DNA of 64,000 nucleotides from positions 558,001 through 622,000 of the forward strand of contig NZ_CP088936.1 of assembly GCF_021165755.1 (NCBI RefSeq), written 5' to 3'. Both the position numbers and the translations under genes were made by a program. Position 1 is the first letter of the stretch, and every line of letters begins with the position of its first letter. Under the pieces are notes generated by a model. It saw only the letters and a program-made list of their open reading frames with translations, had not been told where the DNA came from and did no database searches. Source of the stretch: Borrelia sp. RT5S. GTDB taxonomy: Bacteria; Spirochaetota; Spirochaetia; Borreliales; Borreliaceae. This document shows, one piece after another, positions 1 to 9,712 of this stretch.

Positions 1-21
1 CTACATTTAGATTGGAGATAA

Positions 22-777
22 ATGAGGTTTTACATGAATAAATTTTTCTTGGTTATTCTTATTTTTTTTATTCACGGATTTGTTTTTGGGATTGATTTAG
101 AAGATATTGATTTTTATCGTAGTCTTGATAGGGAAGAATTAGTATTTGTAATTCATTTGTTTGAGCGGGAAAAATATCTAAGTCAAAACGGTAATCTTTT
201 AACATACATTGACTTGGCTAGGGAAGCTTTAGCCGAGAGAAGTATTCGGGTTTTGCAAGGCGATAGAGTGGGAGATGTACAACATGTTGAGTCTTTAAGA
301 AGGCCGGATGGTTACAGTAGCGCTAGACTTGCTTTAAGTGCATCAAAGGCTTTAAATATTTTAGTTTATTGTGATGGCAAGGATAGATTTTTAAAAACCT
401 TAGATGGGCGAAATGTGGGTGTTCAAAATGGTAATTTTGTAATTCTAGATTCCTTTCATAGCAAGAGCTATGGCGATGCCCCAAACGAATATACTACTAT
501 TGAAATTTATAAGGAAAGTATTTTAAATCCCAATTTTAATAAATTTGCATTAGATCAAACTGGTTCTTTTGTTTACATTAGTGAGTTAGATAAAAAGGTG
601 TATCTTGATGATGTTTCAAATTTATCTAGGATGGAGCTTTTGTTTTTGTTTTATGAGCTGTTCCCTATTTCAAAATTAAAGAGTGTAGGGGATTGGTATG
701 ATTTTGGGTTTTCATCTATTCTTAAAGAGCTTAAAAAAGCTTATAATTTGGAAATAAATTCAAGGAGAATTAAATGA
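22..777 (+). CDS. Hypothetical exported protein
   Basis: A 251-residue protein whose first 23 residues form a basic start and a long Phe/Ile/Leu/Val core, a likely signal peptide, so it probably acts in the periplasm or envelope. GGAG lies 4 bases before the ATG at 22 and favours it over the second ATG at 34. I recognise no domain in the mature part, which is mixed charged and hydrophobic without repeats. Its TGA overlaps the ATG of the M16 protease (ATGA), so the two are translationally coupled and may work together on exported substrates; that role is inference. The position corresponds to B. burgdorferi hypothetical genes just upstream of the zinc protease. Confidence 0.75.
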   Translation: MRFYMNKFFLVILIFFIHGFVFGIDLEDIDFYRSLDREELVFVIHLFEREKYLSQNGNLLTYIDLAREALAERSIRVLQGDRVGDVQHVESLRRPDGYSSARLALSASKALNILVYCDGKDRFLKTLDGRNVGVQNGNFVILDSFHSKSYGDAPNEYTTIEIYKESILNPNFNKFALDQTGSFVYISELDKKVYLDDVSNLSRMELLFLFYELFPISKLKSVGDWYDFGFSSILKELKKAYNLEINSRRIK

Positions 778-3584
778 AGTATCGAGATGTCAGTAAAATG
801 TTTAAGTTTATCGTTTTAATTTTAGTATTTCTTCTTTTGTCTTGTGCTCCTACTAAGTTAAGAACGGACAAAAATTTAGTAAGTGGTCAACTTGAGAATG
901 GATTTAGGTATTATGTTTATGCTAATAAAACGCCGGAGAAGGCTGTTTATATGGGAATTTTATTTAATGTTGGCTCTTTGCATGAAGAAGAACATGAGAG
1001 AGGTTTGGCTCATTATCTTGAGCATATGGCTTTTAAGGGAACAGAAGATTATCCGGGTGGCGAGGGTATTTTGAAGGTTCTTAAAAAGTTTGGGATGGCA
1101 TTTGGAGCGGATATTAATGCATATACTACCTTTGATAAGACTTATTATAGCCTTGATTTGCCCGATGGTAATAATGAAGAAGAAGTTGATGAGGCTTTAA
1201 ATGTGTTGAAAAACTGGGCATCACAGATGGAATTGGATGAAGTAGAAATAGAGAAAGAGCGTAATATTATTATTGAAGAGAAGAAACGTGGAGAGCGTTA
1301 TCCCAACAGAATTATTGAAAAAATATTTAAATTCATTCTTGGTGGTAGCAAATATGTGGACAGGTTTCCTATTGGACTTGAGGATAGAATTTTATCTTTT
1401 AAGTCGGGGGATTTTAAGGAATTTTATAAAAAATGGTACAGACCGGAACTTACTAGTGTTATTATCGTGGGAGACATTGAGCCTAATAGAATTGAGAAAA
1501 AAATAAAAGAAAAATTTTCGTCTTTTAAAAAACCTGAGGGTGAAATAGGAAAGATTAAGATAAATCTGGATACGGTAATGAATGAAAAATTTGCTAGCAT
1601 AGAAGATTTTGAAAAACCGTTCCCTGGCATGGCTTTTATTAAAAAAGATAACTACGACATATCGCCTACGTCTAGTTACATTAAAAAAAAGGTTGAACAA
1701 GCCTTGTTGAATAATCTTTTTGCAAACAGGTTTGCCGAGTTGAAGACTTCTGGAATTAATTATTTTATGTCTTTTGATAAACAGGCTTCTCCATTAAGGT
1801 CGGACGATAAGTATATTCTAATTGATCAAATTTCTGTTGATTTAAATCCAGAATATTTAAAAGAAGGTATTGAAGAGTTTTTTTATCAGTTTGAGAGGAT
1901 AAAGAAATTTGGATTTACGCAGGGGGAAGTGGATAAGGTGAAATCTCAACTTGTGAGTTCTTATAAGCTTAATAAAGATAACATAGAGAAGAGAAATTCA
2001 TCTACTATTGTGGATGTTTTAGTAGAAGTTGCATCAGGAGGTACTGATCTGCTTGATATGCATGAGTATTATGATATTGCTGTTGATCATCTAGATAAGA
2101 TTAGTCTATCTACAATAACGGGTTTTGCTAAGAATGAAGCTTATGTAAGTGATAGTGCTATCATTTATTCTTATTCCAATAAATCTCATCTTGGTTTGAC
2201 TCTTGAAGAAATCCAGGGAATTCAAAAGCTTGCATTAGGAAGAGAGATTGCTCCTTATGAAGATGTATCAATTCAGGGAAAATTTTTGAAGGAGGATTTG
2301 GAGAGTAGAGATATTATTGATGAGAAAGAATTTTTTGGAGGAGTTTCATCCTTTACTCTTGATAATGGGGTTGAAGTTTACTTTAAACACAATGAGCATA
2401 AGAAGAATGTAGTTGCTCTTCAAGCAAGTTCTTGGGGTGGTTTGTCAAATGAGGATTCTGACCTTATACCTGTTTTGGATTTAGCACCGAGTTTAGTTGC
2501 AAATTCAGGGTATGGGGATTATTCTCAACTTCAAGTTGAAAAGTATTTAGCAGATAAGGTTGTAAGTTTAAGTCCAGCAATTAATTTTCAAAAGACAAGC
2601 ATTAGTGGTAGTTCTGAGGTTAAAAACCTTAAAACTCTTTTTGAGCTTATATATTTTACATTTCAAGAACCAAAGATAGATGATATTGTTTTACAAAATA
2701 CTATTAACGATATAAGGGCCGTCATTAAAAGCAATGAGAATAATTCTAAGTATCTGTTTAGACGAGCTGTTAGGGGGTTTTATAGTAATGATGATTATCG
2801 CCATAGAGATATTAGGGAATCTGATTTGAATAACATGACAAAAGAGATCCTTTTGAATTTTTATAAAAAGAGATTTACTTACGCAAATAACTTTAAATTT
2901 GTGTTTGTGGGGGATGTGGATTTAGATACGATTAAGACTCTTTCAAGGAAGTATTTAGGTAATCTTAACTCTAAAAAAATGGATGAGTTTAAAGATTTAG
3001 ACTATTCTTACAAGAAGGATTCGGACAGAATAGTTATAAAAAAAGGTGAGGATTCAAGTAGTGTCGTGCATGTTTTCTATCCCTTTGAATTTAACTATAC
3101 ACCTGGGAATGTGTTAAACTACGAGGCGTTAACTTCGCTTCTAACAGATGGTCTTATTAAGCATATCAGAAGGGATATGTCTAGTGTTTATTCAATAAAT
3201 GCATATTTTGACTATTCTATTAGAAAATATAAACATTCGGATGGTTTTGTGGTTGTAAATTTTACAGTAGAGCCTAGGGTACTTGATGATGTTTTAAAAT
3301 CTGTTAATGAGTATATGTTAGAGAGACAAAAGACAGATTACACGGAAGAAGATTTTGATTATGTTAAAAAAAATATTATCAAAGAAGAAGAAATCAAATT
3401 TCAATCTAATTTGCATTGGTGTTCGTCTATATTAGATTTGGTTCTCCGGACAGGGACATTTGAAGATACTATGAGTGCTACATTTATTGAAAATAATTTA
3501 AATAGAGATACCATAAATTCATTGTTGAAGAAAATTAATTTTGAGCAGAAGACAGAAATTGTTTTGGTACCAGAGAAAGAATAA
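774..3584 (+). CDS. M16 family zinc protease, lipoprotein
   Basis: A 936-residue insulinase/pitrilysin-type (M16) metallopeptidase. The N-terminus is a signal with lipobox LLLSC (Cys24), so it should be a lipid-anchored envelope protease. The inverted zinc motif HYLEH (His80, Glu83, His84) is followed about 78 residues later by the E-rich ligand helix (EKERNIIIEE), as in active M16 N-domains. A second M16-like half starts near residue 525 (SSFTLDNGVEVYF) and lacks HxxEH, the usual inactive partner domain, so the two halves make the clam-shell on one chain. The length (~930) matches pitrilysin-like enzymes. It starts at an ATGA overlap with the upstream exported protein, with GGAG 9 bases ahead. 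It converges tail to tail with the next gene with no gap. Confidence 0.92.
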   Translation: MKYRDVSKMFKFIVLILVFLLLSCAPTKLRTDKNLVSGQLENGFRYYVYANKTPEKAVYMGILFNVGSLHEEEHERGLAHYLEHMAFKGTEDYPGGEGILKVLKKFGMAFGADINAYTTFDKTYYSLDLPDGNNEEEVDEALNVLKNWASQMELDEVEIEKERNIIIEEKKRGERYPNRIIEKIFKFILGGSKYVDRFPIGLEDRILSFKSGDFKEFYKKWYRPELTSVIIVGDIEPNRIEKKIKEKFSSFKKPEGEIGKIKINLDTVMNEKFASIEDFEKPFPGMAFIKKDNYDISPTSSYIKKKVEQALLNNLFANRFAELKTSGINYFMSFDKQASPLRSDDKYILIDQISVDLNPEYLKEGIEEFFYQFERIKKFGFTQGEVDKVKSQLVSSYKLNKDNIEKRNSSTIVDVLVEVASGGTDLLDMHEYYDIAVDHLDKISLSTITGFAKNEAYVSDSAIIYSYSNKSHLGLTLEEIQGIQKLALGREIAPYEDVSIQGKFLKEDLESRDIIDEKEFFGGVSSFTLDNGVEVYFKHNEHKKNVVALQASSWGGLSNEDSDLIPVLDLAPSLVANSGYGDYSQLQVEKYLADKVVSLSPAINFQKTSISGSSEVKNLKTLFELIYFTFQEPKIDDIVLQNTINDIRAVIKSNENNSKYLFRRAVRGFYSNDDYRHRDIRESDLNNMTKEILLNFYKKRFTYANNFKFVFVGDVDLDTIKTLSRKYLGNLNSKKMDEFKDLDYSYKKDSDRIVIKKGEDSSSVVHVFYPFEFNYTPGNVLNYEALTSLLTDGLIKHIRRDMSSVYSINAYFDYSIRKYKHSDGFVVVNFTVEPRVLDDVLKSVNEYMLERQKTDYTEEDFDYVKKNIIKEEEIKFQSNLHWCSSILDLVLRTGTFEDTMSATFIENNLNRDTINSLLKKINFEQKTEIVLVPEKE

Positions 3585-5048
3585 TCAATTTGGATTTTGG
3601 TTAAAAGGCATTTTGTTATCTTTGCTTGTCACGTCTTTGAAAAGGATTAGTAGCTCTCCAGCTATTAGTCCTTTTGCGTTCCATAGTAGTTTTTCTAATT
3701 TTGATGCCAATTCCTCATAATTTTTGGCATCAGATTTGTGAAAATATTTGGTATTAACTAAAAACTCTGCAATGTCTTCTTTTGGAATTTGGAGCATGTA
3801 GGCATAAAATTCGTTTATTACTAGGCTATTAGACTTAATGTCATAGTCCTTGCTGTCTAAAAATTTGATCCAAGCTCTTTTATCTTTTTGAGGAACATTT
3901 TTATACCATAAAGCAGAGATTGCTTTACTAATATTAGCATCTGTAAAGAAATACATGTGTAAAATTTCATGCATGAATATTATCATTTGGGCTTCCCTTG
4001 ATATAGTTGCATCTTCTGAGTAAGTGGCAAATGCAATATTCCTTGATTTATCTCTGACTTTTATTGTATTGTCTTCAATGTATGCTAGTTTGTTGTTTAT
4101 AATAATGTTTCTTAATATGAGCTCTTCTTTGTTTAACTTGGTGTTTGATTTTTTAGCCATGTTGAAAAATGTAATTATATCCTCGAGTCTATAATTATGT
4201 CCGGCCCATCCTTTTTTATTTTCTAGTTCTTCGTTTGATAATATCCTTCCTCGAAAATTTTTCTTCTCCATAAAAAATGCCAATCTCTTAAGCATTAAAG
4301 ATTGATCTTTTAGGTGTTTAAATTTTAATACGTATATTTCAGGTTTCACTATAAGGTTGAAGATTTCAAAAGAATCTCTTCTATAATTTTCTTTTTTATA
4401 GTTAAAAATAAACTTTAAATCAGAACTTATTGGTTTATTGATATCATAATAGTCATTTGTGTTGATATATCCAATTTCACTTATTTGAATCATCTTATTG
4501 TTTCTACTCAACCTTATTTCATCTTTTTCATTTACTAATGATGTGTATTTTGTGAAATTGGACAATGCTATTTTTTGAGATTCTTTCTCTGAATATAAAT
4601 CCGAAATTATGGGATTTAATATTTTTTCTTGGGCTTTAAACCCTAGGATGGGAAAAGTATTCTTATCAAGATTAAATTCGATAGAATATTCATTTTTACT
4701 AATTGATACTTTTAGATTTTGGGGGTTTGTTTCTCCTATTTCCGTATCTGAGCTTCTTATTTCAATATTATTCAATACAATGGATGAAACATTAGCCACT
4801 TTGACATCTACTGTCAACTTTTCGTTTGAATTAATCAGCCTTGGAATCTTGTATGAATAAACACCGCCTTGATTAACAACTTCTATACTTGCGTTTTCAT
4901 TTATCTGAAGGCCTGGCAAAAGGGTGCTTAACTTTTTATCATCGCACTGTACGATGATTCGACGACCCTCTCCTGTTCGCTCCACACCACCTGCATTCAT
5001 CTCATAAAAACTTGCTAATGAAAACAATATCGTTAAGAATTTTTTCAT
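3585..5048 (-). CDS. Secreted protein with HExxH metallopeptidase motif
   Basis: A 487-residue exported protein (signal peptide MKKFLTILFSLASF) of no family I can name. Near the C-terminus it has HEILH (His360, Glu361, His364), preceded by a hydrophobic helix, and 49 residues further on NEFYAYM (Glu413). This HExxH...NExxA arrangement is the zinc site of gluzincin-type metallopeptidases, so a zinc peptidase role is inferred. The N-terminal ~250 residues look beta-rich. An in-frame GTG at 5054 is the alternative start; neither has a strong ribosome site. It is likely described as hypothetical in relatives (about BB0537 by position). It ends base to base with the M16 protease gene, so two candidate metalloproteases face each other. 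Confidence 0.8.
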   Translation of the reverse strand: MKKFLTILFSLASFYEMNAGGVERTGEGRRIIVQCDDKKLSTLLPGLQINENASIEVVNQGGVYSYKIPRLINSNEKLTVDVKVANVSSIVLNNIEIRSSDTEIGETNPQNLKVSISKNEYSIEFNLDKNTFPILGFKAQEKILNPIISDLYSEKESQKIALSNFTKYTSLVNEKDEIRLSRNNKMIQISEIGYINTNDYYDINKPISSDLKFIFNYKKENYRRDSFEIFNLIVKPEIYVLKFKHLKDQSLMLKRLAFFMEKKNFRGRILSNEELENKKGWAGHNYRLEDIITFFNMAKKSNTKLNKEELILRNIIINNKLAYIEDNTIKVRDKSRNIAFATYSEDATISREAQMIIFMHEILHMYFFTDANISKAISALWYKNVPQKDKRAWIKFLDSKDYDIKSNSLVINEFYAYMLQIPKEDIAEFLVNTKYFHKSDAKNYEELASKLEKLLWNAKGLIAGELLILFKDVTSKDNKMPFNQNPN

Positions 5049-5091
5049 TACCACACAAAAAAGAGAGAAACCAACAGGTCCCTCTCTAAAA

Positions 5092-5163
5092 CATCCTCTA
5101 GGGGAGTCGAACCCCTCTTGCCAGGATGAAAACCTGGAGTCCTAACCGATAGACGAAGAGGAC
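5092..5163 (-). tRNA. tRNA-Glu (UUC)
   Basis: The reverse strand folds into a full cloverleaf: acceptor GTCCTCT/AGAGGAT, anticodon stem CCAGG/CCTGG with loop TTTTCAT giving anticodon UUC, and T-arm GGGGTTCGACTCCCC. The discriminator is G and CCA is not encoded. It is the last of three tRNAs in the cluster. Confidence 0.96.
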
Positions 5164-5167
5164 ATAA

Positions 5168-5240
5168 TGAGCTCAGTAGGACTCGAACCTACGACAAACG
5201 CCTTAAAAGGGCGCTGCTCTACCACCTGAGCTATGAGCCC
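5168..5240 (-). tRNA. tRNA-Lys (UUU)
   Basis: Cloverleaf on the minus strand with acceptor GGGCTCA/TGAGCTC, D-arm GCTC...GAGC, anticodon loop CTTTTAA (anticodon UUU) and T-arm with GTTCGAGT. Discriminator A, no encoded CCA. It lies 4 bases from tRNA-Glu, surely the same transcript. Confidence 0.96.
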
Positions 5241-5316
5241 CAGTAATAAATCAAATCCACCAAAGCCAATGGTACCATTCATTTAAAAATACGTCAACAC
5301 AAGTACCCGGGTCTTT

Positions 5317-5389
5317 TGAGCTGCACAGGACTCGAACCTGTAACCGGCGGATTAAGAGTCCGACGCTCTACCACTTGAGCTAGCAGCCC
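5317..5389 (-). tRNA. tRNA-Lys (CUU)
   Basis: Cloverleaf on the minus strand with acceptor GGGCTGC/GCAGCTC, anticodon loop CTCTTAA (anticodon CUU) and T-arm CAGGTTCGAGTCCTG. Discriminator A, no CCA. The top pair of the anticodon stem is a T/C mismatch. It is the first tRNA after the promoter at 5411-5439, so both Lys isoacceptors are made from one unit. Confidence 0.95.
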
Positions 5390-5410
5390 TTTATTGTCAA
5401 ACTAGTAAAT

Positions 5411-5439
5411 AGGATAAGTCTTTATAAGTTCAATGTCAA
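5411..5439 (-). promoter_or_regulatory. Sigma-70 promoter of the tRNA cluster
   Basis: On the minus strand a perfect -35 TTGACA (5434-5439) and -10 TATCCT (5411-5416) are 17 bases apart. The expected start is near 5404, about 15 bases before tRNA-Lys(CUU). Confidence 0.65.
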
Positions 5440-5485
5440 GAATTATTACTACTTTTTTCGATATGTCAAGAATTATTACTACTTT
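5433..5485. repeat. 30-bp tandem duplication
   Basis: The 23 bases at 5433-5455 recur exactly at 5463-5485 with a 30-base period. The second copy holds the last codons and TGA of the TPR gene; the first copy lies beyond the stop and carries the TTGACA used as the -35 box of the tRNA promoter. Confidence 0.85.
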
Positions 5486-6098
5486 CAATATCTTCTAGCA
5501 ACTTTTTTGCTTCTAAGTGATTGGGGTTTAAGTTTAGCAATGTTGTCAGAGTTTTTCTTGCTAAAATTTTGTTTTTTGAGCTAATTCTTGCCTTTGAAAG
5601 TTTTAACAGCAAATTTTGGTTATTTGGCAAGAATCTTAGAGCGTTCTCATATGAAAAATCGGATTCATTGTATCTTTCAAGTTTGTAGAAAGAATCTGCC
5701 ATTAAGTTGTATACCTTCATTATTCTTGCTCCATTTGGATCAAGGCCAATGTATTCTTGAAAATATTTGAGTGCGTTTTTGTATTGCTTTTGGAAAAAAT
5801 AAGACTCTCCCAACGCTTGAATTATCCTTGAATCATATCTTTTTATTGCAAGCCCTTTAACAGATTCCAGTTCGGCTCTCTTGTATTCACCTGCTCCTAT
5901 TAGACTCCACACAAGTATTACCCTTGCATCCAAATTGGTTGGGTTCCGATTTAATTCTTCTTGAGTATTTATAATAGCCTCTTGAAACCTGCCTTCTCTG
6001 TACAATAAAAGCGAATCCTCCCTATTCTGTGCAACCAAAAAACCCGAATATGAAAAGATAAGTAAGATCATCTTTAAGTAAAACATTTTCCCTATCAT
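5466..6098 (-). CDS. TPR-repeat exported protein
   Basis: A 210-residue protein with a signal peptide (MIGKMFYLKMILLIFSYSGF) followed by about four tetratricopeptide repeats (for example GEYKRAELESVKGLA, KQYKNALKYFQEYIGLDP, ERYNESDFSYENALRFLP). TPRs are protein-protein scaffolds; the partner is unknown. The ATG at 6098 is preceded by GGAGG and overlaps the bactofilin stop (ATGA), so the two are coupled and a shared role in envelope or cytoskeleton organisation is plausible. A longer reading from 6116 would put the ribosome site inside the gene and is less likely. The C-terminal SSNNS codons lie in a 30-bp duplication. Confidence 0.85.
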   Translation of the reverse strand: MIGKMFYLKMILLIFSYSGFLVAQNREDSLLLYREGRFQEAIINTQEELNRNPTNLDARVILVWSLIGAGEYKRAELESVKGLAIKRYDSRIIQALGESYFFQKQYKNALKYFQEYIGLDPNGARIMKVYNLMADSFYKLERYNESDFSYENALRFLPNNQNLLLKLSKARISSKNKILARKTLTTLLNLNPNHLEAKKLLEDIESSNNS

Positions 6099-6445
6099 TC
6101 GACCTCCATTACACAATTCCCTTCAAATATTGCTCCTGAATCTATGAAAAGTTCTTTAGTTTTTATATTGCCAATTAATTTTCCAGTTTTGTAAATTTTT
6201 ATAGCATCTAAGGCTTCAACACTGCCTTTCATTGTTCCATGAGTTAGGAAATTGTTGCATTTAATTTCCGCTTCCACATTAGCTTTTTCTCTTAAATACA
6301 CTGAACTTGTAGATTTTATGAAGCCCTTAAGTAAGCCTTCAACTATTATTGGCTTATTACTTTCTATGTACCCCTCAAATTCGAAATTACCCCTTATTAC
6401 ATTCTGAGTATTACTTTCCTCAAATTCTAGACTGTCTACGCCCAT
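6095..6445 (-). CDS. Bactofilin family protein
   Basis: A 116-residue protein of the polymer-forming bactofilin (DUF583) family. After a short acidic tail (SLEFEESNTQN) comes a run of regular beta-helix turns (GNFEFEGYIESNKPIIVEG, then GLLKGFIKST, ANVEAEIKCN, GTMKGSVEA, GKLIGNIKT) of about 17-20 residues each. Bactofilins form cytoplasmic filaments that organise cell-wall growth and cell shape, and in spirochetes they matter for the helical or flat-wave body. The start at 6445 has GGGAG 5 bases ahead; the longer frame from 6469 lacks one. It is coupled to the TPR gene. Confidence 0.88.
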   Translation of the reverse strand: MGVDSLEFEESNTQNVIRGNFEFEGYIESNKPIIVEGLLKGFIKSTSSVYLREKANVEAEIKCNNFLTHGTMKGSVEALDAIKIYKTGKLIGNIKTKELFIDSGAIFEGNCVMEVE

Positions 6446-6515
6446 CTTAACTCCCAAAAATGAATGCATACTGCATCCATTTTTGTCCTAAATATTAATA
6501 CGCCACACTTTGCTT

Positions 6516-7211
6516 TCAGTCTCTTCTTTGCCCTAAAAACCTTAGCAGATATAGGAATAAGTTTATGAAATCTAGATAGAGCTTCAAGGAAGCTACAACT
6601 ACCATCCTATTCTTAAGTTCAGTCCCATCCTCTAACATTCTGTTCATCTTAGAGATATTTTGAACATCATAAGCTGTTAAACCCGTGAACAATATTACTC
6701 CCATTATTGAGATTAAAAAATTAAGCCCCGAGCTTCTGAAGAAAATGTTGAAAACAGAAGCGATAATAATACCCCACAGCCCCATAACAAAGTAACTTCC
6801 CATTTTAGTAAGGTCTGTACTAGTCGTGTATCCGTAAAAGGACATTGCAAGGAAGGTTAGAGAAGTAATTCCGAAGGTATAAAAAACAGAACCTTGGGTG
6901 TATATTAGGAAAACAGAGGATAGTGTTACACCCGTTAACGCTGAGTACCCTAAAAAAAGAGCCGTTGCTGTACTACTTGATATTTTCTCAATTGCACCGC
7001 TTATTGCGTAAACAAGCCCAAACTGCACGAGTATTATTGCCATAAATGACATCGGGTTTGAGAAGATTATGGACCGCATAACCATATTCTCAGATGTTGT
7101 GTAGGCGAACACAGCAGATATTAGAAGACCAATCGCCATTAGTCCAAAAACCTGAGCTAAGAACTTGTTTTTTATTCTTATCTCCTGTTTATCTTGAGTT
7201 AATTCAAACAT
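6516..7211 (-). CDS. Bax inhibitor-1/YccA family membrane protein
   Basis: A 231-residue integral membrane protein with about seven hydrophobic spans and the family signature near the end (GLTAYDVQNISKM, followed by SLKLYLDFINLFLYLLRF). The BI-1/TMBIM family forms pH-sensitive calcium-leak channels, and bacterial YccA interacts with FtsH. The exact role in Borrelia is unknown. AGGAGG precedes the ATG. It lies 14 bases downstream of fusA on the same strand, so it is probably transcribed with it. Confidence 0.9.
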   Translation of the reverse strand: MFELTQDKQEIRIKNKFLAQVFGLMAIGLLISAVFAYTTSENMVMRSIIFSNPMSFMAIILVQFGLVYAISGAIEKISSSTATALFLGYSALTGVTLSSVFLIYTQGSVFYTFGITSLTFLAMSFYGYTTSTDLTKMGSYFVMGLWGIIIASVFNIFFRSSGLNFLISIMGVILFTGLTAYDVQNISKMNRMLEDGTELKNRMVVVASLKLYLDFINLFLYLLRFLGQRRD

Positions 7212-7225
7212 AATAGTTCCTCCTT

Positions 7226-9304
7226 TTATTTGTTTCCTTCATTAAATTTCCTACATAATTCATCAAATACCGAGCTTGGAACTTTACCATATCTTAAAAA
7301 TTCCATTGAAAACTCAGCTTTTCCTTGTGTAGATGATCTTAAAACAGTGGAGAATCCAAACATTTCGCTTAAAGGTACCTCAGCTTCAACTTTTGAAAAA
7401 CTCCCCTCTTCAAGAGATCCCAAGATTATACCTCTTCTTTGATTTAGAAGCCCAAACATGTTGCCCTGAAATTCTGTTGGGCCCTCAAGAGTTACTCTCA
7501 TTATCGGTTCAAGTATAGTAGGTCTTGCTCTATTATAAGCTTCTCTGAAGGCCCCAAGCGCTGCGAGCTGGAACGCAATATCAGATGAGTCTACAATGTG
7601 GTATTGCCCATCGTTAATTGTAACCTTAATGCCTACAATCGGGAAACCGATTAAGGTACCCTTTTCCATAGCTTTTTGGAATCCCTTATCACATGATGGA
7701 ATATATTCCGTTGGAATTACTCCACCCTTTATGAGGTTTACAAATTCGTAAGTCTGTTCCTCTGTGTCAAGCGGTTCCATAAACCCAGCTACTCTTCCAA
7801 ATTGACCTGCTCCTCCTGACTGCTTCTTGTGTGTATAATCAAACTCTGCCCTTTCCGTGATAGTTTCTCTGTATGCGACCTGAGGCATTCCCGTATCAAC
7901 CTCTGCTTTAAATTCTCTCTTCATCCTCTCAATGTAGACCTCTAAATGCAACTCTCCCATTCCCTGTATTATCGTTTCACTTGACTCGGGGTCCACATAG
8001 GTCTTAAACGTAGGATCCTCTTTAGTAAACCTTCCAAGAGCCTTGGCCATGTTATCGGCTGATTTCTTATCCCTAGGCTTAACAGAAAGAGATATTACCG
8101 GAGCTGGAATATACATTGATGTCATTGAGTAATTAATCGAGGGATCACAAAAAGTATCCCCCGAAGCACATTCTATTCCAAATAGGGCTACAATATCCCC
8201 GCTACATCCAAATTCAATATCTTCAGTATTATCGGCATGCATTCTAATAAGTCTTCCAACTTTAAACTTCCTAGAAGTTCTTGAGTTAATAAGTTCTTGT
8301 CCCTTTTTTAAAATTCCTTGGTATATTCTGACATAAGTCAATTGTCCATACTGACCATCTTCTAACTTGAATGCAAGAGCCACAGTGGACAAGCTATCGT
8401 CCGTTTTAAGATTAACTTCTTTTTCATTATCGTTTATGTCAAGCGCCACATTCTTAATATCATGTGGAGAAGGCAAAAACTTAGTTACAGCGTCAAGTAA
8501 AAGTTGAACTCCCTTGTTCTTGTAAGCGGAACCCATAAATACAGGACATAGCTTTAAAGCCAAAGTACCAGCTCTAATAGCGTCGCATATCACCGCCTCA
8601 CTAACACCTTTTCCTTCCATATGAAGTTCCATGAGCTCGTCGCTAAAGTCAGCCAAAGCATCAAGCATTATTTCTCGTTTTTCTTTTGCCTCATTTAACA
8701 GTTCAGCAGGAATCTCCTTTTCTATGATTTCCGTTCCATCTTTTCCTTCAAAGTAGTAAGCCTTCATCAGTATGAGATCTACAACCCCAAGATGCTTATC
8801 TTCAAGTCCAATAGGAATTTGCATTAAAACAGAGTTTAGGTCAAGCTTTTCTCTGAGTTGATCTTTTACATTATGAGGATTTGCCCCAGTCTTATCGCAT
8901 TTATTTACAAATGCAAGACGTGGCACATTGTATCTCTTCAACTGTCTGTCAACCGTAATCGATTGAGACTGAACGCCTGCTACAGAGTCAAGGACCAGTA
9001 TAGCTCCATCCAAAACCCTAAGGGAACGTTCAACTTCAATAGTAAAATCAACGTGACCCGGAGTATCAATGATGTTTATCGGATGTCCTTTCCATTCAAC
9101 GTGAGTTGCAGCCGATGCTATTGTAATTCCTCTTTCTCTTTCAAGTTCCATCGAATCCATTGTTGCTCCAACTCCATCCTTTCCTTTAACTTCATGAATA
9201 GCGTGGATTTTGTTACAATAAAAAAGAATACGTTCTGTAAGTGTAGTCTTTCCTGAATCAATGTGAGCACTGATACCTATGTTTCGCAGTTTTTTATAGT
9301 CCAT
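7226..9304 (-). CDS. fusA: Translation elongation factor G
   Basis: A 692-residue translational GTPase. The G domain carries AHIDSGKTT (P-loop), [11 protein letters not shown] (switch I), DTPGHVDF and NKCD; domains II-V follow with [13 protein letters not shown] and the C-terminal [23 protein letters not shown] moves tRNA and mRNA through the ribosome after peptide-bond formation. Spirochetes carry two EF-G proteins, one for translocation and one for ribosome recycling. By position this is the BB0540 type, reported as the translocase; that assignment rests on synteny from memory. AGGAGGG lies 11 bases before the ATG. The length is normal and the motifs are intact. Confidence 0.97.
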   Translation of the reverse strand: MDYKKLRNIGISAHIDSGKTTLTERILFYCNKIHAIHEVKGKDGVGATMDSMELERERGITIASAATHVEWKGHPINIIDTPGHVDFTIEVERSLRVLDGAILVLDSVAGVQSQSITVDRQLKRYNVPRLAFVNKCDKTGANPHNVKDQLREKLDLNSVLMQIPIGLEDKHLGVVDLILMKAYYFEGKDGTEIIEKEIPAELLNEAKEKREIMLDALADFSDELMELHMEGKGVSEAVICDAIRAGTLALKLCPVFMGSAYKNKGVQLLLDAVTKFLPSPHDIKNVALDINDNEKEVNLKTDDSLSTVALAFKLEDGQYGQLTYVRIYQGILKKGQELINSRTSRKFKVGRLIRMHADNTEDIEFGCSGDIVALFGIECASGDTFCDPSINYSMTSMYIPAPVISLSVKPRDKKSADNMAKALGRFTKEDPTFKTYVDPESSETIIQGMGELHLEVYIERMKREFKAEVDTGMPQVAYRETITERAEFDYTHKKQSGGAGQFGRVAGFMEPLDTEEQTYEFVNLIKGGVIPTEYIPSCDKGFQKAMEKGTLIGFPIVGIKVTINDGQYHIVDSSDIAFQLAALGAFREAYNRARPTILEPIMRVTLEGPTEFQGNMFGLLNQRRGIILGSLEEGSFSKVEAEVPLSEMFGFSTVLRSSTQGKAEFSMEFLRYGKVPSSVFDELCRKFNEGNK

Positions 9305-9712
9305 GGGATGCTTTCCCTCCTAAGTTTGTGTATATAGAACACTAATTCCCCTAGCCATTCTACATGATTTTTTTCAAAAAATCTATTTCGGTTGTGTCAA
9401 GTAATTTCGATTTAAGACTTAAATTATCCAAAAGCGAAATACGCTTTCTGGTTGTGCTTAAAGGGTTTCATTGCTAGTCTGTGCTGATCTGTTGGGGCTT
9501 GTGGGTGGTTGAGGAGCCACTGTTATATTGGTTGATTTACTTCTGGGATCCCTTGACTAAGCTTTATCCAGTGTAATACAATCATGTACAAGGAATATAT
9601 CATTTAGTAAATTTTGATTTTATTGATTAAAAGTTCTCATATTTAATGAATTTACTCTTTCTTTACTTTATAGTTTTATACTCCTAAGAACAATCATTTG
9701 GAGGGTATAAGT
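9305..9712. other. Long intergenic region between fusA and the KTSC gene
   Basis: About 400 bases without a credible gene, between two divergent genes, so it must hold both promoters. It contains a small hairpin AAAGCG/CGCTTT near 9430-9447 and a GC-richer stretch at about 9420-9590. On the minus strand that stretch can be read as two short open blocks (about 28 and 43 codons) separated by a single TAA, possibly a decayed gene. No known family is recognised in it. Confidence 0.4.
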
